DNA from: Acytostelium subglobosum LB1
Taxonomy: Eukaryota; Evosea; Eumycetozoa; Acytosteliales; Acytosteliaceae
Direction of reading: 5' to 3'
NCBI RefSeq assembly: GCF_000787575.1
Contig: NW_012236528.1
Span: 497,552 to 561,551, forward strand
Length of the DNA stretch: 64,000 nucleotides
Position 1 is the first letter of the stretch. Each line of letters starts with the position of its first letter. Below are positions 57,005 through 64,000 of the stretch, one piece after another. Below the pieces are notes generated by a model. It saw only the letters and a program-made list of their open reading frames with translations. It made no database searches and had not been told where the DNA came from. A program made the position numbers and the translations under genes.

Positions 57005-58951
57005 ATGCAACCTAGGGGCATTCAATTGTTTGCCCTCATATTTATGGGACTGCTGGCGTCGACATGCCATGCAGCTTTCTACGACTATATCGTGGTGGGT
57101 GCCGGTTCTGCCGGTAGTATAGTGGCCACCAGACTCGCTCAAAATGGAAGCACAGTGCTTGTGATCGATGGAGGCGAAGGTTCCACTGTTGAGGTTGGTG
57201 GCAAAGATGTTGTCGGTACCCAAGGAACACTAAGTCCATCAAATACATACACCCCTGTTGTAAGTCCAACCCTCGACCTTCGACCATCAACCCTTGACCC
57301 TCGACCCTAACCCCCACACCCCACGGAACTATTCCAATCAATCAATCAATCAAACAATTAGTCAACATTCACAAAGTATGATGTACCATTATACTGGTCA
57401 GCTGCTTATATTACTGGATTGAAGTGGGATATCACTGGCGCCAGCGTGGCCAAAGTCACTGGAGGCTGTGGTATGCACAATGGAATGGTGTTCCAACGTG
57501 GACTCGAGTCCGACTATAACAACTGGGGCGTCACTGGATGGAATTGGAGCAGCATGTTCCCTTACTTCCTCAAGATCGAGACCATCCTCGACCCATCGCT
57601 ATCCACATCAACCCTGCACGGCCACAGCGGCCCAATCAACGTCGGCACCCATCCATTCGACCAGGAGGGTAACGACTTTATTAGCTCATGCTCGGCAGCC
57701 GGCTTGCCATTCAACCCCGACTTCCAGAACAACACTCGCGATGGCTGTGGCTACTTCCAGTTCAACATTGACCCAACTGGAATCCGTTCGTCGCCCTTCC
57801 ACAAGTACCTCAAGCCCGCGTTGGTCACCTACAGCAGCACCCTCAAGTTGCTCACCCAGGTCACCGTGCTCAAGGTCAACTTTATCAAGGCATGTACAAG
57901 CTGCATCCCTAACGCCGCAAGTGTTACCGTGTCATTCAATGGCAACGGCACCGTGTCAACTATCACCTGCAACAAGGAGATCATCCTGTCTGCCGGCGCA
58001 CTCAACACACCAAAGATCTTGCTCAACTCTGGTATTGGTAATGCTACATACCTCGCTACCTACTCGAGCGTGATCCCTACTGTATACTCCAACTTGCCAG
58101 GCGTGGGCAGGAACCTGCAGAACCACTTCCTGGCATTCACCGTGTGGTCCTACAATGCCACGTCCAACCGTCCAACCTTCTACGACCTCTTCACTCAGAG
58201 CCTCTTCTTTGAGACTTCTGGCGCCGGCATCCTCGGCACCCCAGGTTTCTCAGTCGGCGCTTGGCTGCGTCCCAACGCCACAGCAGTTGGCGTGTCAGAG
58301 AATGTGATGCTGATTTTGCCAGGCGTCCTTGGAACCACCACCCCTTTCCAGGCACTCTCGATTGGTGTGTCCATCTCGCGTCCCGCACCAAACAATCACT
58401 TCATTCAGCTCAACGCCGACCAGAGTGGCACCGCCAACGCCTTCTACCTGCGCTCTCCCGACCTCCACTTTACCCTCCTCAACAAGCAGGCCGACGTCGA
58501 CACTCTAGTTCGCGGTATCCAAGAATCACGTCGTATCATGTCTTTCGCGCCAATGAATGGTCGTGCCGCACCAGTCATCCCCGCCCCCGACCAGACTACC
58601 GCCGAGCTGGCAACCTGGGTGCAGGCCAACGCCATCGCCCACGACCATTGGTGCTGCACAGCCAAGATGTCCAGCACACCAAGTGACACGATGGCCGTTG
58701 TCGACAACCATCTTCGTGTGCTCGGTGTCAAGAAGCTTCGTGTGATCGACGCCTCTGTCATGCCAACCATTGTCGACTCCCTGGTGCATGCCACTGTCAT
58801 GGCCATTGCCGAGGCTGGCGCCGACTATGTCATCGCTGACAACATGCCACCACCCAGCACCACTGGCACCACCACCACTACCGGTGGCGGCGGTGGCGGC
58901 GGAAGTGGCGGCCTTCTCTCTGGCATCCTCACAGCCATCCTCACTGGTTAA
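57005..58951 (+). CDS. Secreted GMC-family oxidoreductase
   Basis: Two exons (57005-57259, 57362-58951) close to 614 residues. A signal peptide covers residues 1-24 (MQPRGIQLFALIFMGLLAST). The FAD-binding Rossmann motif follows directly: YDYIVVGAGSAGSIVATRLA. GMC signatures include GGCGMHNGMVFQRG, LSAGALNTPKILLNSGIG and GVGRNLQNH. C-terminal active-site region: HDHWCCTAKM with His and VDSLVHATVMAIAEAGADYV with the second His where many members have Asn or His. The end is a Thr/Gly-rich linker and a hydrophobic GLLSGILTAILTG tail, compatible with a GPI anchor. Substrate (alcohol or sugar) is not predictable. Confidence 0.92.
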
Positions 58952-59806
58952 TTCTTCCTTCTCCTCCCTCCCTCTTCATCATTCATCCATCCATCTATCC
59001 ATCCATCCATCTTTTCAAACTTTACCTTGACCCTCTTGGCCCTTAGCCCCCTGTGACCCAATCAATCAATATTTATAAAGTATCGACTATTTATGGTGTG
59101 TCGTGTATTACCTCCCCTTTCCATGATTCATGGAACAACCTATATATCCCAATGCATCTCCACAGTGATGAATTATTCTTGTTTTAATTGATTGATTGAT
59201 TGATAGATGATGACACTTTGTTTGAAGGCCCTTGTCTGGGAACCTTCTACCACTTTGATCTTCAAGTCTAAGGTCGACAACACAACACAACACAGATGTA
59301 TATATTTAGATGACAATGACTGATCAGATATTTGTGATAATCTCTCATTTAAGCATCATGTCATATTTACCCAGCTCAAAACACTTCGTCGGGTTGGGGT
59401 CTTGTGAAAAGTGGGAAGACTGATCAGTGTGCCATCCATCTATATTGGGGTTAGAATGATTCCACATGGATGGATGGAACGCGGATAACTTTTGGTATTG
59501 CGTATCCTGGGGGAGGGGTTGTGGATGGTTGGGGTAGGTCGGTGGGTCGGTGGGGAACGATGTTGCAGTGTGTGTTACTGTGTTACCGAGACTTACATCA
59601 CTACCATCATCCTAACGTCATATTAAATGACATCACTCTGTCAGAAACATTGATCGAAAGACAGAGAGTATTGAAAAGTCAAGTATTTGACAAGTAATCG
59701 ATCAAATCAATCAATCAATCAAGTTAATCAATCAATCAGATATATATAAATACCATCATCAATCAATTAATTATACTTCATAATACATCATACTAAATCA
59801 ACTATT
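58952..59806. other. Spacer between GMC oxidoreductase and ABCG gene
   Basis: Left part is CT-rich 3' UTR. A short GC-richer patch on the minus strand (about 59210-59290, LRLEDQSGRRFPDKGLQTKC) resembles coding sequence but has no supported limits. An AATC array at 59703-59740 precedes the ABCG start. Confidence 0.4.
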
Positions 59807-61995
59807 ATGGATAATAATAGTGTTGACTTACATATGATGGAAGAAGGCACTTCATCATCGGTGGACCGCCAACTGTCGCCCATGGGTGCTGCCCAGCATA
59901 CACACACTGGTGTACAGTTGAGTTTTAGGGACATTGTCTATAAGGTACCAAACAAGAGATATATGGACCAACATAGTATGGCACATCGTTTGGGTTTCAA
60001 AAAGGTGTCCAAAGACGAGAAGGAGACAGAGAAGGAGATAACAATCTTGCATGGTGTCAGTGGTGTGATTGAGCGTGGCGAGTTGGTCGCACTGATGGGT
60101 CCGTCCGGCTCGGGAAAGTCCACCCTCCTGGACATCCTGGCCAAACGCAAGAACACTGGTCATATCAATGGCCAGCTGCTGGTCAATGGCCGCGAGATTG
60201 GTGATGCCTACAAGAACTACTGCTCCTACGTCACCCAGGAGGACATCCTCACGCCCACCTCCACCGTCGAGGAAACGCTCAAGTTCCATGCCGACCTGCG
60301 TCTGTCCGACCGCACCGAAGCCGAGAAGATGACCGTCATTCACCGTGTGATGGAAGAGGTCGGCCTGGCACACAAGGGCAATGCAAAGATCGGAGGAGTG
60401 CTGCCTGGTGGCATCAATGTGCGTGGACTGTCTGGTGGCGAGAAGAGACGTGTTTCCATCGGTTGTGGTCTGGTCACTGATCCAGCACTCATATTCTTGG
60501 ATGAGCCAACCAGTGGTCTGGACTCGGTCAACGCTCTGGTTGTGATGAAGACATTGCTGAGTCTAACACGCAAGGGTGTCACAGTCATTGTGTCGATACA
60601 TCAGCCACGTCCCGAGATCTGGCAACTGTTCAACAAGGTGATGGTGTTGGTCAAGGGCAGGATGATATATAGTGGAGCTGACCTACTAGGCTACTTTGAT
60701 ACCCTGGGCTATCCAACGCCACCCTATGTCAACCCCGCCGACTTCTGTCTGGATGCCGCCGTCGAGATTGGCGACTCCTCACGCTACCAAGAGATATGTG
60801 ACAAGTGGACTGACAAATGGGAGTCGGAACTCATTGGCAGTACCAATCCATCGGTTGGTGAAGTAAAGACAGGCGTAAGTATCCATCAATCAATCACACC
60901 CAATCACTTGATCACATTACTCACTGGATCGATCACATGTTAGATTGTACCTGGATTATGTTATCAATATAGGGTATTGATTAAGAGAGCATTCCGTGAC
61001 TTTATTAGGAACCCTGGTAACTTTGCTACTAGGACCATCACACCAATCATTATGGCCCTATTGTTTGGCGCATGCTTTGCTGGCCTGGGCAACTCACAAG
61101 AGGACATCCAAAAGATCATTGGTGTAATATACTTCATGATCAATGGCCTCAACCTAACTCCATTCGTATCTATTTCACTTTGTAAGTTATTCCATAATCA
61201 TTTTGATCGATCAAAATGATCATCCAACTAACACCATGATTGGAATGATTCCCCCCCCCNNNNNNNNNNNNNNNNNNNNNNNNNNNNNNNNNNNNNNNNN
61301 NNNNNNNNNNNNNNNNNNNNNNNNNNNNNNNNNNNNNNNNNNNNNNNNNNNNNNNNNNNCCCCCCCCACCACCTTCCACACATACTCTAGTCTTATCCGA
61401 TCGCGCTCTTTTCAACAAAGAGAGAGCTGCCAAGATCTACCATCCACTTCCATACTACTTGGCAACGATGACCGTGGAGAACATTGTCATCTTCCTCGTG
61501 GCCATATTGTTTGGCGGCATCACTTATGCAATTTCCAAGCTTAGATGGGACTTTACCGTGTTCCTATTCGCAATGGTCTGCTTCTACGTGGTCCACCTTC
61601 TATCTGACCTCTGTATAATCTTCCTTACCAACTTAACTGGTGCCAGTGATCCTGCCTTTGCCATTGGCTCGACCGTCTCTGTAATCTATCAATTGTTTGC
61701 CGGATTCTTTGTGCCTGTCAATCAACTTCCAGCATCCTTTGGCTGGCTACACTGGCTCAACCCATTATACTACTCATTCGCCTCGCTCATGGTAAACCAG
61801 TTCCAGGACATCAAGATGGAGTGTCCACCTGCACCCATGCCATGTCTATTCCCAAGTGGCAACGACGTACTACGAGCATATGGACTGGACGACTGGTCAC
61901 GTGGAGGTGCACTTGGTGTCACCATCATGTGGGGAGTAGTCTACTTTGTGTTGGCCTATCTCGCTCTTGCCTTCCTTCACAAGGAGAAGAGATAA
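59807..61995 (+). CDS. ABCG-type half transporter
   Basis: Three exons (59807-60874, 60944-61181, 61391-61995) close to 636 residues, a typical white-type half transporter (NBD then TMD). NBD: Walker A GPSGSGKS (about residues 98-105), signature NVRGLSGGEKRRVSIG (about 206), Walker B ALIFLDEPTSGLD (about 227) and the switch His in VSIHQPRP. The TMD starts at LIKRAFRDFIRNPGN with about six helices, including LPASFGWLHWLNPLYYSFAS. Half transporters dimerise to export lipids or xenobiotics. The second intron contains a 100-N gap in a poly-C run, but the flanking exons join in phase. Confidence 0.93.
61251..61367. other. Assembly gap inside a poly-C run (ABCG intron 2)
   Basis: One hundred Ns at 61260-61359 with runs of C on both sides. 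The C-tract is preceded by TTGGAATGATT, almost the same as the sequence before the other gap at 17.4 kb. Confidence 0.9.
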
Positions 61996-62187
61996 TATCG
62001 TCATTCCAATCAATCCTATCAATCGAATCAATCGATCACCGAAACTAATAATAAACCTACATGTCCATTCATTACCTCCACCGATGGAGGTCGATGGCGT
62101 CTACATTCATACATACCAATGCATGTCGATCGTACTTTGGGACTCTACCTTTATTGCTTGATTGAATGACTATATGATAACCATGGA

Positions 62188-63008
62188 CTACCAATAGGCG
62201 AACCTTATGTACAAGAGGACAAAGAACAATAGGAGTATAAGGAGTGGACCATATTTCTTAAAGAACAACTTGGAGGCCAAGTCAATCGTCTGCTTCTCAT
62301 ATCTCATCGAGTCTGCCAACAGCATCTCTGACTTTTGGTTGACATCTACATCATTGTTGTTGTTATTGCGCCAAAGTGTCAGTACATGTCATTCACTCAC
62401 TTCCTAGCTCGCTCGAGATTAGTACGTACCATTCAACTTCTCGCCTCTTCCAACAATGTCTCTGATGTTCTTTGTCATGATCTTTTGGACGTCTCGCAGT
62501 TCGAATGAGACGTCGGACAGGTTGCGCTGCGATCGCGTATCTTTGTACAGTTTCTTTGTCTTGGTGATGAATGTCTCAAACTTGACAAAGTGATAGGGTC
62601 GTTTGGCCAATGCAACCTCTGCTCCATATGATGTATCAAACTCCTTGTACAGCTCTTCCAAAAAGTGGAACGCTAACTTCTTTGGGTATGATCGCTCGCA
62701 TAGACATAGATAACAAACGTCATTCTCTATTATATATCTATTATTATTATGTAATTGATTGTTGTCATGTGATTAGAGTTAGATGTTTGTACCTGGAACA
62801 TGATCAATCATTCATTCTTGGACACATACGCAAAGTAATATTTATCGGTATCAAGTGTCATTGCCTTCTCTGAGACTCTTGACAACTTGCTAAAGATCAT
62901 CTTTGCTTGGTCTCTGTATGTCTTGTCGAACGAATCATTCTGTGATGTATCCATTGATTCAGATAGCATCAAGCCATCAATTCTTGACAACATTGCAAAT
63001 AGTACCAT
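62188..63008 (-). CDS. sec22: Sec22-type R-SNARE with longin domain
   Basis: Exon 1 62830-63008 and exon 2 62430-62737 join in phase (YYFAYIIENDVCYLCLCERS across the junction); the last exon ends at 62188. Longin domain residues 1-120: MVLFAMLSRIDGLMLSES, CERSYPKKLAFHFLEELYKE. The R-SNARE helix follows (DVQKIMTKNIRDIVGRGEKL), then a C-terminal anchor (GPLLILLLFFVLLYIRFAYW). Sec22 acts in ER-Golgi transport. The final junction is unresolved: donor GTACGT after 62430 is good, but no AG gives the required frame into the segment around 62370, so a missing base or an unusual acceptor is likely. Confidence 0.88.
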
Positions 63009-63855
63009 TTTCTACTTTATATTATCTCTTCAATCTATATTAATAATGCTTTGAAGATCCCTGATTCATTCAATCATCATTCATTTATTTGTTTGTTTGT
63101 CAAACACACACAGAATTCAATGTTTGGAAAAGTGTTCCAAGTTGACCCAGCTCCACGGTGTTTGTGAGTCATCATCAATGAGTCAACATCACTATCTTGA
63201 CTTTATTATTTGTTATACAACTACATCTACAACAACAATAATATGATATATATTCAAGATCAGTTATAACTTCATCTCACTCATTCACCTCACTTCATCT
63301 CAACGAAGTTCAATTCATGTTGCAATGAACCAGGTAAACAGAGATTGACAACCAACCCCCAAGCTCGAGCTTGACCCCACTTTCCCTTGTCCATACCATA
63401 TTAGGCAATACTCATAAATTGTGATAATGACCACACTTAACACACTTCAATCTACACCCTACCTTAAGGTAGTGTTAAGATGGGGCTACACAACTACTCC
63501 CACACTGACTCTCTCTACACATCTGAAGTCATTCACTCACTTTCAGATTGCAACAACAACACCTTCTACAGATATTCATACACTTGGAAGGTCCACCAAC
63601 ACCCTCCAACACACACATTCCAGACCACATCGAAGAATACTTTGGACTCTCGCCAGTGTCATTGTCTAATTTACTTTACTTTATTTATTACCTCACTACT
63701 TATATATTTATATTTGTAAATACATAACATTGTTGATTATTTATTATTATATTATATATTATTTATTTATCCTTTATATTATTTATTATTAATTTATAAA
63801 TTATCAAATTAGTTTATGATCATAGATCAGATTAGATTTGATTAGATAAGATAGA
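63009..63855. other. Divergent spacer between Sec22 and RING gene
   Basis: Repeats and AT-rich sequence. An 82-codon open frame at 63421-63669 is Thr/His-rich and low complexity and is not accepted as a gene. Extremely AT-rich at 63720-63800. Confidence 0.45.
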
Positions 63856-64000
63856 ATGTCAGAATTATTTGTTGACAGTGAATTATTGACCTGTCCAATC
63901 TGTGCAGATATCTTCCAGGATGCTTGTGACACAAGTTGTGGACATACCTTTTGTGAGTTCTGTCTCAACAGTTGTCTAGAGACAAAGCCAGACAGATGTC
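63856..64000 (+). CDS. RING-finger protein, N-terminal part (runs off window)
   Basis: ATG at 63856 with an open frame to the edge, 48 codons. Residues from about 12 form the start of a C3HC4 RING: CPICADIF, CDTSCGHTFCEFCL (Cys-x-His-x-x-x-Cys-x-x-Cys spacing) and a further C near the edge, DRC. The second half of the RING and the remainder of the protein lie outside. Probably a ubiquitin ligase, possibly of the TRAF- or RNF-like group common in dictyostelids; this is a domain-level call. Confidence 0.85.
   Translation, partial: MSELFVDSELLTCPICADIFQDACDTSCGHTFCEFCLNSCLETKPDRC

Noticed and set aside
63421-63719. Two overlapping Thr/His-rich open frames before the RING gene
   Set aside because: Low-complexity CA-rich sequence in a probable leader; no domain or splice support.

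Overview
The window is a nuclear segment from an amoebozoan, most likely a dictyostelid social amoeba. This is inferred from gene content and style. It shows gene-dense packing on both strands, short GT-AG introns and flanks full of AATC/ATTC tetranucleotide runs. Poly-Asn, poly-Gln and poly-Ser tracts occur in long proteins. It carries FNIP-type repeats, a P2X receptor with a soluble-looking tail, a cobalamin-dependent ribonucleotide reductase and a RhoGAP protein. The species cannot be fixed from sequence alone. Exons are clearly richer in G+C than the introns and spacers.

Left end (1-5.8 kb): two tandem copies of an ankyrin-like, Asn-tract protein family on the minus strand (the first runs off the edge), then an FNIP/LRR-type gene whose upstream side abuts an 898 bp Tc1/mariner-type deletion derivative with 57-58 bp terminal inverted repeats.

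Core (5.8-38 kb): mostly conserved housekeeping genes. These are a Sec1/Munc18 protein, Fcf1, an ArgE/DapE-type peptidase, Rab11, Vps26, a seven-TM protein, alkaline ceramidase, a small secreted protein, Atp23, class II ribonucleotide reductase with a mitochondrial-type leader, ornithine aminotransferase, ribosomal proteins L23a and L32, a four-TM protein, P2X, Rpb10, a MYND-RhoGAP fusion and a sigma-type GST.

Right part (38-64 kb): a 7 kb tuberin (TSC2) gene, a tetraspan protein, a SnoaL/NTF2-like protein, Brx1, Hsp10, SmE, a ten-exon MKT1-like gene, a secreted GMC oxidoreductase, an ABCG transporter, Sec22 and the start of a RING-finger gene. Vesicle traffic (Sec1, Rab11, Vps26, Sec22), ribosome biogenesis (Fcf1, Brx1, L23a, L32) and arginine/ornithine metabolism (ArgE-like, OAT) are each represented by several genes, but nothing suggests operons. 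Neighbours are mostly divergent or convergent pairs with short spacers.

Exon models were built by hand from splice sites and reading phase. Most close exactly in frame. Two (Sec1 and Sec22) have one junction that does not resolve with canonical sites. Two 100-N assembly gaps both sit at poly-C runs inside introns. Several spacers contain coding-looking islands that I could not assign; these are the main candidates for undescribed genes or relics.
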